Assembly: GCF_041821045.1 (NCBI RefSeq)
Contig: NZ_JBGUAW010000005.1
Span: 248,001 to 312,000 of the forward strand
Reading direction: 5' to 3'
Source of the DNA: Thiohalorhabdus sp. Cl-TMA
GTDB taxonomy: Bacteria; Pseudomonadota; Gammaproteobacteria; Thiohalorhabdales; Thiohalorhabdaceae
Length of the DNA stretch: 64,000 bases
Shown: one piece after another, positions 7,985 through 16,979 of the stretch
Layout: every line of letters begins with the position of its first letter
Position numbering within the stretch: position 1 is the first letter of the stretch
Made by a program: the position numbers and the translations under genes
Notes under the pieces: generated by a model
The model's input: the letters and a program-made list of their open reading frames with translations, nothing else
What the model was told of the DNA's origin: nothing
The model's database searches: none

Positions 7985-8111
7985 GTTTCAAAGCCGGTAT
8001 GGCGCCTGATAGGGGTTCGCCCCAAGAGTATGTTGGTGTCTTTTACGTTATTACTGTCCAAAAGAAAGGAAATTTGCATAAAGGCCCTGCGGGCCGGGGA
8101 GGGGAAAAACC

Positions 8112-8750
8112 TTGAAGGTATGCCTTGGAGTGCCCCGCACTCTCATGTGGATATTCGTGCCACTGGGCGTGATGGGCGTGGCCGGTTGCGGCGGACCGGG
8201 GGTTCCGGAAGGCACCCCGAAAAATTTGGAAAAGGTGGACGAGAGCCCGTACTACCTGATCGGTCCCGGAGATACCGTCAACATATTTGTCTGGCGGAAT
8301 CCCGAGCTTTCCGTAACCGTCCCCGTTCGGCCCGACGGGCGCATAACCACGCCGCTGGTGGAGGACGTAACCGCCAGCGGCCGGACCCCCACGCAGCTGG
8401 CCCGGGTCATGGAAAACCGGCTTAGCACCTACATCAAGCAGCCGGAAGTGACCGTCATGGTCAATCAGTTCCAGGGTCTCCCCACCCGACAGATTCGGGT
8501 GGTCGGAGAGGCCACCGAGCCGCAGGCCATTCCCTTTGAAGACAATCTTTCCCTCCTTGACGTAATGATCCAAGTGGGCGGACTCACCGAGTTTGCCGCC
8601 GGAAATCGGGCGAAATTGGTGCGGACCGTCGACGGGAAGCGCAAGCAGTACAACGTCCGCCTCGACGACCTGGTCCGTGAAGGGGACATCAGCGCCAACG
8701 TGGACATGCTTCCCGGGGACATCCTTTTCATCCCCGAAGCCTATTTCTAG
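8112..8750 (+). CDS. XrtA-system polysaccharide export lipoprotein (EpsE/Wza-type)
   Basis: A 212-residue outer-membrane lipoprotein and first gene of the core exopolysaccharide operon. The lipobox VAGC places the lipidated cysteine at residue 26. From about residue 48 comes the polysaccharide export domain (YLIGPGDTVNIFVWRNPELS), then one SLBB-like domain ending in LPGDILFIPEAYF. It is short, like the PEP-CTERM-associated export proteins (TIGR03027 type), and should form or line the exit channel with the chain-length protein. The frame points to a TTG start at 8112 with a GGGGAGGGGAAA binding site just upstream; a rare start could keep levels low. It lies 29 bases before the chain-length gene. 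Confidence 0.87.
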   Translation: MKVCLGVPRTLMWIFVPLGVMGVAGCGGPGVPEGTPKNLEKVDESPYYLIGPGDTVNIFVWRNPELSVTVPVRPDGRITTPLVEDVTASGRTPTQLARVMENRLSTYIKQPEVTVMVNQFQGLPTRQIRVVGEATEPQAIPFEDNLSLLDVMIQVGGLTEFAAGNRAKLVRTVDGKRKQYNVRLDDLVREGDISANVDMLPGDILFIPEAYF

Positions 8751-8779
8751 CTCGATTACAGGCGGATTGGTAACCGATC

Positions 8780-10393
8780 ATGCATGAAGCAATTTCGCAG
8801 CTTCTATCCTATCTCCGTGGGGTATGGCGATTCCGCTGGACCGCCCTGCTCATGGCGTGGTTCGTGGCGCTGGGCGCCTGGAGCCTGGTGTATTACATCC
8901 CCGACCAGTACGAGGCCAACGCCCGGGTCCATGTGGATACTCATTCCATTCTCAAGCCCCTGCTGGAGGGCATGGTGGTGGAAACCAACACCCAGCAGCG
9001 GCTTCGCCTCATGTCCAAGACCCTCCTCAGCCGGCCCAATCTGGAGAAGGTGGCCCGGATGACCGATATGGACCTGGCGGTGGACAACCGGGTCGAGATG
9101 GAGGCGCTGATCGACAAGCTCCGGGAGCGGATCAGGCTGGAGGCCACGGGCAAGCTCAATCTCTACGAGATCTCCTATCAGGACACGGACCCCAAGCAGG
9201 CGAAGCAGGTGGTTCAGTCCCTGCTGACCCTGTTCGTGGAGAAGAGCCTCGGCGAGAGCCGCGAGGACAACGCGGCCGCCCAGGACTTCCTGAAAAGCAA
9301 GCTCAAGGAGTACGAGCAGCGCCTGGAGAAGGCCGAGCAGCGCCTGATGGAGTTCAAGCGCAAGCACACCGGGGAGATGCCCAACGAGCAGGGGGACTAC
9401 TACCAGCGGCTGCAAAGCAAGATGGCCAAGCTGGAGCGGACCCGGATGAAGCTGGAGAGCGCCCAGCAGCGCCGGGATGCCCTGCAGAAGCAGCTTGCCG
9501 GAGAGAAGCCCACCTACGGGGTCATGGAGCGCACCGTGCAGCCCGCGGCCGGCTCATCGGGCCCGAGCCAGCTGGATCAGCGCATCTCCAAGCTGCAGCA
9601 GGAGCTCGACCAGCTGCGCCTCCAGTACACCAACAAGCACCCCGACGTTCAGAATCTGGTGGCCACCATCGAGAACCTGAAGCAGCAGCGCCAGAGCCAG
9701 CAGCCGCAGCAGGCCCCAGCCAGTAGCCGGACCGCGAGCCGGGGAAGCACCGGCTCCAATCTGGCCACCAACGATTACTACCAGAGCCTGCGAACCTCCC
9801 TGGCCGAGGCCAAGGCCGAGGTGGCGGAGCTGAAGAGCCAGGCTTCCCAGTACGAGAAACAGGTGGAGACCCTGAAGCAAAAGGTGGACACCATTCCGCA
9901 GGTGGAAGCCAAGCTGGCCCAGCTCAACCGCTCCTACCGGGTCAACAAGAAGAACTACGAGAAGCTGCTTGCCCGCCTGCAGAGTGCGCGGATCTCCGAG
10001 GAGGTGGGCCGCAGCACCGACGACGTGAAGTTCCAGGTGGTGGATCCCCCGCAGGTTCCGGTGGAGCCGGTGGCACCCAACCGACCGCTGCTCGTCAGCG
10101 GCGGCCTCTTCGGCAGCGTGGGCGCCGGTCTGGTGCTCGGGGTGCTCATGGCCCAGATCCGGCCCGTTTTCGATTCCCGTCGGAGCCTGTTCGAGGCCAC
10201 CGGTCTGCCGGTGGTGGGAACGGTATCCCAGGTGAACAACCGGGCCACGTCGGCCCGTAAACGAACTGAAGCCCTGCTGTACCTGGTTGGGATGGTCCTG
10301 CTGCTGCTCGCGTACGGGGTGGCCATGGCCATTGCCTTCTGGGGAACGGGCCCCATCGAGACATGGCTCAGCGCGTGGGGAATATCCCTATGA
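8780..10393 (+). CDS. XrtA-system polysaccharide chain-length determinant (Wzz-like)
   Basis: A 537-residue inner-membrane polysaccharide co-polymerase. A Wzz domain with a first membrane segment (about 18-38) is followed by a long periplasmic region of coiled coil (about 140-240 and 330-400) with a Gln/Ser-rich linker near 300-325, then a hydrophobic hairpin (about 435-460) and a final membrane segment near 500-525. This layout is that of the PEP-CTERM chain-length family (TIGR03007 type). It sets polymer length together with the tyrosine autokinase encoded next, whose ATG overlaps its TGA. Confidence 0.9.
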   Translation: MHEAISQLLSYLRGVWRFRWTALLMAWFVALGAWSLVYYIPDQYEANARVHVDTHSILKPLLEGMVVETNTQQRLRLMSKTLLSRPNLEKVARMTDMDLAVDNRVEMEALIDKLRERIRLEATGKLNLYEISYQDTDPKQAKQVVQSLLTLFVEKSLGESREDNAAAQDFLKSKLKEYEQRLEKAEQRLMEFKRKHTGEMPNEQGDYYQRLQSKMAKLERTRMKLESAQQRRDALQKQLAGEKPTYGVMERTVQPAAGSSGPSQLDQRISKLQQELDQLRLQYTNKHPDVQNLVATIENLKQQRQSQQPQQAPASSRTASRGSTGSNLATNDYYQSLRTSLAEAKAEVAELKSQASQYEKQVETLKQKVDTIPQVEAKLAQLNRSYRVNKKNYEKLLARLQSARISEEVGRSTDDVKFQVVDPPQVPVEPVAPNRPLLVSGGLFGSVGAGLVLGVLMAQIRPVFDSRRSLFEATGLPVVGTVSQVNNRATSARKRTEALLYLVGMVLLLLAYGVAMAIAFWGTGPIETWLSAWGISL

Positions 10394-11250
10394 ATAGTAT
10401 CGAGAAGGCAATGGACCAGCTGGGCAGCGGTCCGCCGCTGGAAATGGACCCCGCCCAGACTGAGGACGTCCAGGAGCAGAAGCCCCGATCCGGCCGGCAT
10501 GAACGCCCGCCGGAGGACGTGGACATCGAGCTGCCCTACAAGCGCCTCCGTCGCCGCGGGCTGCTGACCCCCTCCGATTCGGAGAGCCGGCTGGCGGAGG
10601 AATACCGGCTCATCAAGCGGCCTCTGCTTCTGAACGCCTTCCGGGAGGCGCAGCAGGCGCTGCCCCGGGGCAATATGGTCATGATCACCAGCGCCCTGCA
10701 GGGGGAAGGCAAATCCTTCACCGCCTTCAACTTGGCCGTGAGCATGGCCATGGAGCTGGATTACACCGTGCTCCTGGTGGATGGCGACCTGGAGGAGGCT
10801 TCCCTGACCCGCTGGCTGGCGCGCCGGGACATGACCGGGTTTTCGGACCTGCTGGAAGATCCGGACCGGGACGTGAGCGAGGCGCTGCTGCGGACGGACA
10901 TGCCACGCCTCAGCCTGATCCCCGCCGGAAAGCGCCACCCTCAGGCCACCGAGCTCCTGGCCAGCGGCCAGATGGCTCAGGTAACGGAGGAGATCTCGCA
11001 GCGGTATCCGGACCGGATCATCCTGTTCGATTCGCCACCGCTGCTGGTGACCAGCCAGTCCACGGTGCTCGCCGGGGCCATGGGGCAGGTGCTCCTAGTT
11101 GTGGAATCCGGCCGCACGCCGCAGCACCTGGTGCACGAGGCCATGGGTTTGCTCGACACCGAGAGCCAGTGGGTGGGCTCCATCCTCAACAAGGGTGAGC
11201 GGTTTTCCAGCGGCTCCTATTACGGCGGCTACTATGGCCAGTACGGCTGA
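10390..11250 (+). CDS. XrtA-associated tyrosine autokinase (BY-kinase)
   Basis: A 286-residue cytoplasmic bacterial tyrosine kinase of the PEP-CTERM type (TIGR03018). Walker A is SALQGEGKS (101-109), Walker A' is VLLVDGDLEE and Walker B is ILFDSPPLL. The C-terminus is a tyrosine cluster, SYYGGYYGQYG, the usual autophosphorylation tail. It should cycle with the chain-length protein to control polymerisation and export. I chose the ATG at 10390 because it overlaps the previous stop by four bases (ATGA); an ATG at 10363, nine codons earlier, is possible but would overlap by 31 bases. Confidence 0.9.
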   Translation: MNSIEKAMDQLGSGPPLEMDPAQTEDVQEQKPRSGRHERPPEDVDIELPYKRLRRRGLLTPSDSESRLAEEYRLIKRPLLLNAFREAQQALPRGNMVMITSALQGEGKSFTAFNLAVSMAMELDYTVLLVDGDLEEASLTRWLARRDMTGFSDLLEDPDRDVSEALLRTDMPRLSLIPAGKRHPQATELLASGQMAQVTEEISQRYPDRIILFDSPPLLVTSQSTVLAGAMGQVLLVVESGRTPQHLVHEAMGLLDTESQWVGSILNKGERFSSGSYYGGYYGQYG

Positions 11251-12838
11251 GTGCGCTCGTCGTCCCCGGTCTTGTGTCCGCAGCCCTGCCCATCGGCCTC
11301 TGCAACCGCGAAGCAAGGGAGTGGCCCTGTTGGTTCTCGTGGCTTTCGCCGTCCCCGGTCCCGCCCACGGGCAAACCTTCTCCGGCGGGGGCCGGGGCTC
11401 CCTCTTCGGGGAGACGCCCCTGGGGGATGCGCTCGATTCCGGGGAGGGAGAAGAGGAGCAGCGCCGGGGGCAGTGGGTGGTGGAGCCGCGGCTCACGCTC
11501 GGCGAAACCATCACCGACAACTACAGCCTGGCTCCTCCCGGCGAGGAGGAATGGGATTTGGTCTCGCAGATCACGCCCGGGATCGGTATCGAGGGCGAGG
11601 GGAGGCGGGTGCAGGCCTACCTGGACTATCAGGCCCAGAGTCTCTTCTACGTCCGGAATCCCGACACCAACGGGGTATTCCATCAGCTCGACGCCAACGG
11701 TACCGGTGAGCTCCTTCGCAACCATCTGTTCCTGGACGCGAGTGCCGCCTATACCCAGCAGCTGATCTCGCCGGCGGGAACGGTGCCGACCTCCAACTTG
11801 GTGCCCACGGCGAACCGCACGGACGTGGCCAATTTCCGCGTGAGTCCCTATGCGGTGCAGGAATTCGGCAGCTTCGCCAACGGCCAGGTCCGCTATACCT
11901 ACGACCGGACGCAGTACGCCAGCGGCGGGCTGTTCGATACGGAGAGCAACGCCATAAGCGGCTCCCTGAACAGCGGGCGCCGGTTTAACGAGCTGGGATG
12001 GAGCCTGCGGTATTACCGCGAGAAGGAGCAGCTCGAGGAGCTGCCGGACCGAACCTTCGAGCGCTATTCGGGGGAGCTCAGCTACCGGCTGGGGGCCAAG
12101 ACCGAAATTTTCGGGGTCGGCGGCTACGAGGACAACGACTATGAAACGCGGCAGCAGGGAACGGACCTCAGCAGTGACTTCTGGGAAGGGGGGCTGCGCT
12201 ACCACCCGACCCGGCGGACCTCCCTGGAGGGCGCCTTCGGCGAGCGCTATTTCGGTAATACCTGGCGGGTCAACCTCCGCCATCGGGCGCCCGATTCGGA
12301 GTGGTTCCTCCGCTATACGGAGACCGTCGAGACCACCACGCAGGTGCAGGACGATCAGCTCCAGTTCCGCCTGACCGATTCCTCCGGGAACACCATCACG
12401 GATGAACAGGGCAATCCGGTCATCGTCGAGGTGCCGTTCTCGCTGCAGATCCAGGACGTGTTCCTCCGGAAGCGCCTGTACGGGGAGGTAACCGCCCATA
12501 CCGCCAAGGCCCAGATCCGGGTTTCCGGGTACGGCGAAAGCCGCGAGTACCAGCGAACCGGCGTGGAGGAGGAAGGCTACGGGGCCGGTGCAGGGATGAA
12601 CTGGCGCATCGCCCCCCGCACCCGGGCCATCGGCCGGATCTCCTGGGACCGCCACGACCTCGCCTTCCTCGGTGACAGGAATGACGACATCTGGCGGCTG
12701 GGGGTGCGTCTTGCCCGGGAGCTGCGGCGCAAGCTGACCGCGTCCCTGGATTACCAATACCTGCGCCGGGATTCCAACCAGCCCGGCGTAGAGTACCGGC
12801 AAAACTCGGTGAGCCTCCTGCTCACCAAGGTTTTTTAG
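11234..12838 (+). CDS. XrtA-associated outer-membrane beta-barrel protein
   Basis: A protein of about 534 residues with an N-terminal signal (hydrophobic VALLVLVAFAVPGPAHG, cleavage before QTF). Alternating polar and hydrophobic strands rich in Tyr, Arg and Gly follow, and the end is KVF, with the terminal Phe typical of outer-membrane barrels. It matches the PEP-CTERM-associated outer-membrane family (TIGR03016 type), probably the outer-membrane part of the export route. The start is uncertain: ATG 11234 overlaps the kinase gene by 17 bases and gives a basic n-region; GTG 11321 would give a very short signal peptide; an upstream start at 11099 would lie wholly inside the kinase gene. Confidence 0.82.
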   Translation: MASTAECARRPRSCVRSPAHRPLQPRSKGVALLVLVAFAVPGPAHGQTFSGGGRGSLFGETPLGDALDSGEGEEEQRRGQWVVEPRLTLGETITDNYSLAPPGEEEWDLVSQITPGIGIEGEGRRVQAYLDYQAQSLFYVRNPDTNGVFHQLDANGTGELLRNHLFLDASAAYTQQLISPAGTVPTSNLVPTANRTDVANFRVSPYAVQEFGSFANGQVRYTYDRTQYASGGLFDTESNAISGSLNSGRRFNELGWSLRYYREKEQLEELPDRTFERYSGELSYRLGAKTEIFGVGGYEDNDYETRQQGTDLSSDFWEGGLRYHPTRRTSLEGAFGERYFGNTWRVNLRHRAPDSEWFLRYTETVETTTQVQDDQLQFRLTDSSGNTITDEQGNPVIVEVPFSLQIQDVFLRKRLYGEVTAHTAKAQIRVSGYGESREYQRTGVEEEGYGAGAGMNWRIAPRTRAIGRISWDRHDLAFLGDRNDDIWRLGVRLARELRRKLTASLDYQYLRRDSNQPGVEYRQNSVSLLLTKVF

Positions 12839-12847
12839 GAAGCCGCA

Positions 12848-13810
12848 ATGTACGAGTCCTTTTACAACCTTGAAGCGAAGCCCTTCCAGCTCAGCCCGGA
12901 TCCGCGGTTCTTCTTCGGCAGCCGCGGCCACCGCCGGGCCCTGGCCTATCTGCGCTACGGGCTTGGGCAGGGCGACGGCTTCGTGGTGGTGACCGGCGGC
13001 GTGGGCACCGGGAAGAGCACCCTGGTGCAGATGCTGCTCGCCGAGCTGAAGCGACAGCGGAACGTGGTAGCCGCCCAGCTGGTGATGACGCAGCTCGATC
13101 CGGACGATCTGCTGCGCATGGTGGCCGGTGCCCTCGGGCTGGAGAACGAGGGCCTGAGCAAGGCGGCGCTGCTGCGCAAGTTCGAATCCTATCTCCGCAA
13201 GCAGCGCCGCGAGGGCAAGCGGGTGCTGCTGCTCCTGGACGAGGCGCAGAACCTCCCCGCCCGCAGCCTGGAATCGCTGCGTATGCTCTCCAACTTCCTC
13301 GACGGCGAGCAGCCGCTCATCCAGAGCTTCCTGCTCGGCCAGGCGGAGTTCCGGGACACCCTGTCCTCGCCGCGCCTGGAGCAGATGCGACAGCGGGTCA
13401 TCGCCAGCTGCCACCTGACCTCCTTCGAGGAGGAGGAGACCCGCAGTTACATCGAGCACCGCCTGCGCAATGTCGGCTGGAAGGACGACCCCGACATCAG
13501 CGAGGAGGCCTTCCAGGCCATACATCAGTACACCCGCGGGGTGCCCCGCTCCATCAATACCTTCTGCGACCGGTTGCTGCTGTTCGGCTACCTGGAAGGG
13601 CTCCACCAGCTCGACGTGGAGACGGTGGAATCGGTGGCCCAGGAGCTCAACGTGGAGCTTGAAAGCGAGGAAGGGGAGGACGGGGAGGCCGGCTCCACGG
13701 ACGGCCAATCCCGCATGGCGCGCCTGGAGCGGCGCATCGAGCTTCTGGAGGAGGCCCTGAGCGCCACGCGCGACGGCCTCAATCAGGCCCTGGCCGAGCG
13801 GTACGGGTAG
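12848..13810 (+). CDS. XrtA-associated ATPase (ExeA/MshM-like)
   Basis: A 320-residue AAA-type ATPase of the exosortase A family (TIGR03015 type). It begins with the typical MYESFYNLEAKPFQLSPDP, has Walker A GGVGTGKST (50-58) and Walker B LLLLDEAQN, and ends with a short helical tail. Related ATPases (ExeA, MshM) energise envelope assembly; the PEP-CTERM member is a constant part of these loci but its mechanism is not known. It follows the beta-barrel gene by nine bases and precedes the deacetylase by six. Confidence 0.9.
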   Translation: MYESFYNLEAKPFQLSPDPRFFFGSRGHRRALAYLRYGLGQGDGFVVVTGGVGTGKSTLVQMLLAELKRQRNVVAAQLVMTQLDPDDLLRMVAGALGLENEGLSKAALLRKFESYLRKQRREGKRVLLLLDEAQNLPARSLESLRMLSNFLDGEQPLIQSFLLGQAEFRDTLSSPRLEQMRQRVIASCHLTSFEEEETRSYIEHRLRNVGWKDDPDISEEAFQAIHQYTRGVPRSINTFCDRLLLFGYLEGLHQLDVETVESVAQELNVELESEEGEDGEAGSTDGQSRMARLERRIELLEEALSATRDGLNQALAERYG

Positions 13811-13816
13811 TCCGGA

Positions 13817-14674
13817 ATGGAATCGGATCCCGTCATCAGCAATGCCCTGACCGTGGACGTGGAGGACTATTTCCAGGTCTCGGCCTTCGAGGGCCACATC
13901 CGCCGGGAGGACTGGGACCGGCTGCCGCACCGCGTGGAGCGGAATACCGACCGGATCCTTCAGCTTTTCGCGGATAAGGGCGCTCGGGCCACCTTCTTCG
14001 TGCTCGGCTGGGTGGCGGAGCGCTACCCGGACCTGGTGCGGCGCGTGGCCGACAACGGCCACGAGGTGGCGAGCCACGGCTACAGCCACATCCGCGTAAC
14101 CGACCATGCTCCCGAGGCGTTCCGGGCCGATGTGCGGACCACCAGGCGGCTGCTCGAGGAGGTCTCCGGGCAGCCGGTGAAGGGCTACCGCGCGGCCAGC
14201 TTTTCCATCGGGCGCGACAACGCGTGGGCCTTCGACGTGCTGCAAGAGGAGGGATACCGCTACAGCTCGAGCGTCAACCCCATCCGCCACGACCTCTATG
14301 GCATGCCCGACGCGCCGCGTTTCGCCTTCACCGCCAATGCGCAGGGGCTGATCGAGGTGCCCATCTCCACGGTTCCGCTGGCCGGACGCAACAACCCCTG
14401 TGGGGGGGGCGGGTTCTTCCGCCTGCTTCCCTATCCCTATTTCCGTTGGGGGATGCGGCGCATCAACCACATGGAGGGCCAGCCGGGGGTCTTTTACTTC
14501 CATCCCTGGGAGATCGACCCGGATCAGCCCAGGCAGCGCGGCATCGGCTGGCGGACGCGCTTCCGCCACTACGTCAATCTCCACCGGACCGAGGATCGGC
14601 TGAAGCGCCTGCTCGGCGATTTCCGGTGGGACCGCATGGACCGAATTTTCCTGGGGGAAGAGGAGCACGCATGA
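13817..14674 (+). CDS. XrtA-system polysaccharide deacetylase
   Basis: A 285-residue NodB-type (CE4) deacetylase of the PEP-CTERM family (TIGR03006 type with a DUF3473 tail). The first motif is LTVDVEDYF, carrying the metal and catalytic Asp pair, and the second is GHEVASHGYSHIRV with the two metal-binding His. The C-terminal part (YPYFRWGMRRINHMEGQP, then FYFHPWEID) is specific to this subfamily. It should remove N-acetyl groups from the polymer or from a lipid-linked intermediate. No signal peptide is seen. Its TGA overlaps the next ATG by four bases. Confidence 0.9.
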   Translation: MESDPVISNALTVDVEDYFQVSAFEGHIRREDWDRLPHRVERNTDRILQLFADKGARATFFVLGWVAERYPDLVRRVADNGHEVASHGYSHIRVTDHAPEAFRADVRTTRRLLEEVSGQPVKGYRAASFSIGRDNAWAFDVLQEEGYRYSSSVNPIRHDLYGMPDAPRFAFTANAQGLIEVPISTVPLAGRNNPCGGGGFFRLLPYPYFRWGMRRINHMEGQPGVFYFHPWEIDPDQPRQRGIGWRTRFRHYVNLHRTEDRLKRLLGDFRWDRMDRIFLGEEEHA

Positions 14675-15720
14675 CTGTAACCGGGGTAACGGATCCCGTC
14701 ATCCGCGAGATGAGCGCCGGCGACGCGGACCGCTGGGACGCCTTCGTCGATGCGGAGCCCGAGGCGACCTTCTTTCACCGGGCGGGCTGGAAACGGGTGC
14801 TGGAGGAGGGCCTCGGTCACCGTGCCCATTTCCTGTTCGCCGAGCGGGACGGAGAGGTGGACGGGGTCCTGCCGCTGGGCCGGATCCGCAGCCGCCTGTT
14901 CGGCGATTCCCTGATCTCGCTGCCGTTCTGTGTGCGGGCGGGCGTGGTGGGACGCAGCGAGGAAGTCCGTTCCGCCCTGGAGCGGTCGGCCTGCGAGCTG
15001 GCCGACCGGTTGGGGGTGGACCACCTGGAGCTGCGCCAGGAGCGTCCGCGCAACCCCGGGTGGCCCACCCAGAGCGAACGCTACGTCAATTTCCGCCGCC
15101 GGCTGGATCCCGACCCGGACGCCAACCTCAAGGCGATCCCGCGCAAGCAGCGCGCCATGGTCCGGAAAGGCATGGAAGCCGGCCTGGAAGGGGTGATCGA
15201 CGACGACCTGGAGCGGTTCTACCCGCTGTATGCGGAGAGCGTCCGTAACCTCGGCACCCCGGTCTTCCCTAAGCGGTACCTGCAGAAGCTGCGGGAGGTG
15301 TTCGGCGATGACTGCGAGGTCCTGACCATCGAGCACCGGGGGAGACCCATAAGCAGCGTGCTCAGCTTCTACTTCCGAGACGAGGTGCTGCCCTATTACG
15401 GCGGAGGTGGCCCCGGGGCACGGGAGTACAAGGCTAACGATTTCATGTACTGGGACCTCATGCGGCGAGCCACGGAGCGCGGCTACGGCGTCTTCGACTT
15501 CGGGCGCAGCAAGCGGGACACCGGCTCCTATAAGTTCAAGAAGCACTGGGGGTTCGAGCCGGAGCCCCTGCACTACGAGTACCACCTGGTGAAAGCCCGG
15601 GATGTCCCTGACGTGAGCCCGGCCAATCCCCGCTATCGCCTGTTCGTGGATGGCTGGAAGCGACTTCCCCTCCCGGTGAGCCGGGTCCTCGGTCCCATGA
15701 TCGCGCGGAATCTCGGATGA
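14671..15720 (+). CDS. FemAB-family XrtA-associated protein
   Basis: A 349-residue protein of the FemAB/GNAT-like superfamily found in exosortase A loci (TIGR03019 type). Two GNAT-like halves can be seen; PEATFFHRAGWKRVLEEGLG opens the family, and DFGRSKRDTGSYKFKKHWGF near residue 275 is the strongest match. FemAB enzymes move aminoacyl groups from tRNA to peptidoglycan; here an amino sugar of the polymer could be the acceptor, but that is inference. The ATG at 14671 overlaps the deacetylase stop (ATGA). The frame stays open upstream into the deacetylase gene, but that part is a shadow. Confidence 0.88.
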   Translation: MTVTGVTDPVIREMSAGDADRWDAFVDAEPEATFFHRAGWKRVLEEGLGHRAHFLFAERDGEVDGVLPLGRIRSRLFGDSLISLPFCVRAGVVGRSEEVRSALERSACELADRLGVDHLELRQERPRNPGWPTQSERYVNFRRRLDPDPDANLKAIPRKQRAMVRKGMEAGLEGVIDDDLERFYPLYAESVRNLGTPVFPKRYLQKLREVFGDDCEVLTIEHRGRPISSVLSFYFRDEVLPYYGGGGPGAREYKANDFMYWDLMRRATERGYGVFDFGRSKRDTGSYKFKKHWGFEPEPLHYEYHLVKARDVPDVSPANPRYRLFVDGWKRLPLPVSRVLGPMIARNLG

Positions 15721-16979
15721 GCCACAAGGAACCACTGCTCTTTCTCGCCCACCGGATCCCCTATCCCCCCAACAAGGGGGACAAGATCCGCTCCTTTCAT
15801 CTGCTGGAGTATCTGTCCCGCCACTACGAGGTGCACTTGGGCGCCTTCGTGGACGACGTGGCCGATTGGCGCTACGCCGATGAGGTGGGCCGGTACTGCA
15901 CCCGCATCAAGCTGGTCCCCCTGGATCGCGGGCTGGCCCGGGTACGGAGCCTGCGCGGCCTGGTCTCGGGCGACCCGCTTTCCCTGCCGTTCTATCAGGA
16001 CCGGCGCATGGAGGCCTGGGTCCGGAGCACGCTGCGCAGGGTACGGCCCGGCCGGGTGGTGGTGTTCTCCTCCTCCATGGCCCAGTACGTGCCCCGGGAG
16101 CTGGCCCCCGGGGCACGCCGGGTCCTCGACATGGTGGATGTGGACTCCGCCAAGTGGACCCAGTACGGCCGCATGCAGAGCGGTCCCATGCGCTGGGTGT
16201 TCCGCCGGGAAGGGCAGCGCCTGCGGGAGCAGGAGCGCAAGGCCGCGGCCGATTTCGATACCACGGTCCTGGTGACCAGGCCCGAGCTGCAGCTGTTCGC
16301 CGAGGCGGCGCCGGAATCCCGCCAGCGGCTCGCCTGCGTGGGGAACGGGGTGGACGTGGAGTACTTCGCCCCCTCGCCGCAATTCCGCAGCCCCTATCCC
16401 AAGGACCGACCGGTGCTGGCGTTCACCGGGGCCATGGACTATTGGGCCAACGTGGACGCGGTCACCTGGTTCGCTTCCGAGGTCTGGCCGCTTCTGCGCG
16501 AGCAAATCCCCGAGGCGCTGTTCTATATCGTCGGGGCCCGGCCCACGGAGCCAGTGCGGAGTCTCGACAATCAGCCGGGCATCCACGTGACCGGCTCCGT
16601 CCCCGATATCCGGCCCTATCTGGCCCATGCCCACGGCGCCGTGGCGCCCCTGCGGGTGGCCCGCGGAATACAGAACAAGGTGCTGGAGGCCATGGCCATG
16701 GCGCGTCCCGTTGTGGCCACGGGCGCGGCCCTGGACGGCCTGGAGGCGCTGGAGGGCTACCCGCTGCAGGGCGAAGAGCCGGAGTCCCTGGCCCGGGCCG
16801 CCGCGGCCGTGCTCTCCGGCGATTGTCCGGTATCCGGGGCGGACCTGCGCGCCTGGGTGCAGGCGCATTACACCTGGGAAGCGCATCTCGAACGCTTCCG
16901 GGCCCTGCTGGAAGGGGAGCCGTGGCCGGAGTGCCTGGCCGAGACCGAGCGCGACCGGTCCATGGAGGAGGCCGGATGA
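15717..16979 (+). CDS. XrtA-system glycosyltransferase, TIGR03087 type
   Basis: A 420-residue GT4-like glycosyltransferase. The start FLAHRIPYPPNKGDKIRSFH is diagnostic for the PEP-CTERM/XrtA family. The C-terminal nucleotide-sugar domain includes FTGAMDYWANVDAVTWFA and ARGIQNKVLEAMAMARPVV. It adds a sugar to the growing repeat unit in the cytoplasm; donor and acceptor are unknown. It overlaps both neighbours by ATGA. A distant paralogue lies at 31794. Confidence 0.9.
   Translation: MSHKEPLLFLAHRIPYPPNKGDKIRSFHLLEYLSRHYEVHLGAFVDDVADWRYADEVGRYCTRIKLVPLDRGLARVRSLRGLVSGDPLSLPFYQDRRMEAWVRSTLRRVRPGRVVVFSSSMAQYVPRELAPGARRVLDMVDVDSAKWTQYGRMQSGPMRWVFRREGQRLREQERKAAADFDTTVLVTRPELQLFAEAAPESRQRLACVGNGVDVEYFAPSPQFRSPYPKDRPVLAFTGAMDYWANVDAVTWFASEVWPLLREQIPEALFYIVGARPTEPVRSLDNQPGIHVTGSVPDIRPYLAHAHGAVAPLRVARGIQNKVLEAMAMARPVVATGAALDGLEALEGYPLQGEEPESLARAAAAVLSGDCPVSGADLRAWVQAHYTWEAHLERFRALLEGEPWPECLAETERDRSMEEAG

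Larger units (their letters stand above)
7214..8111. other. Long leader region before the exopolysaccharide operon
   Basis: About 900 bases without a convincing gene. The first half is GC-rich and holds the acyltransferase terminator; open frames there have biased composition and no start signal worth trusting. From about 7843 to 8090 it becomes strongly AT-rich, typical of a promoter or silencer region. It holds a perfect inverted repeat at 7967-7984. No clear sigma-70 box and no known riboswitch core could be recognised; the best sigma-54-like match (7833-7848) is weak and 264 bases from the first gene. Confidence 0.5.

Noticed and set aside
7498-8079. Minus-strand open frame of 193 codons in the leader region
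   Set aside because: It spans both the AT-rich and GC-rich halves with abrupt change of composition and no domain, as expected of chance.
11186-14668. Very long minus-strand open frame (1160 codons) across the beta-barrel, ATPase and deacetylase genes
   Set aside because: It is the mirror of three clear plus-strand genes; its composition is that of a GC-rich antisense frame (many His, Gln, Gly, Pro) and it has no recognisable domain.
16154-16975. Upstream extension of xrtA
   Set aside because: Low-complexity Gly/Arg/Ala translation lying inside the glycosyltransferase gene; ATG 16976 gives the family start.
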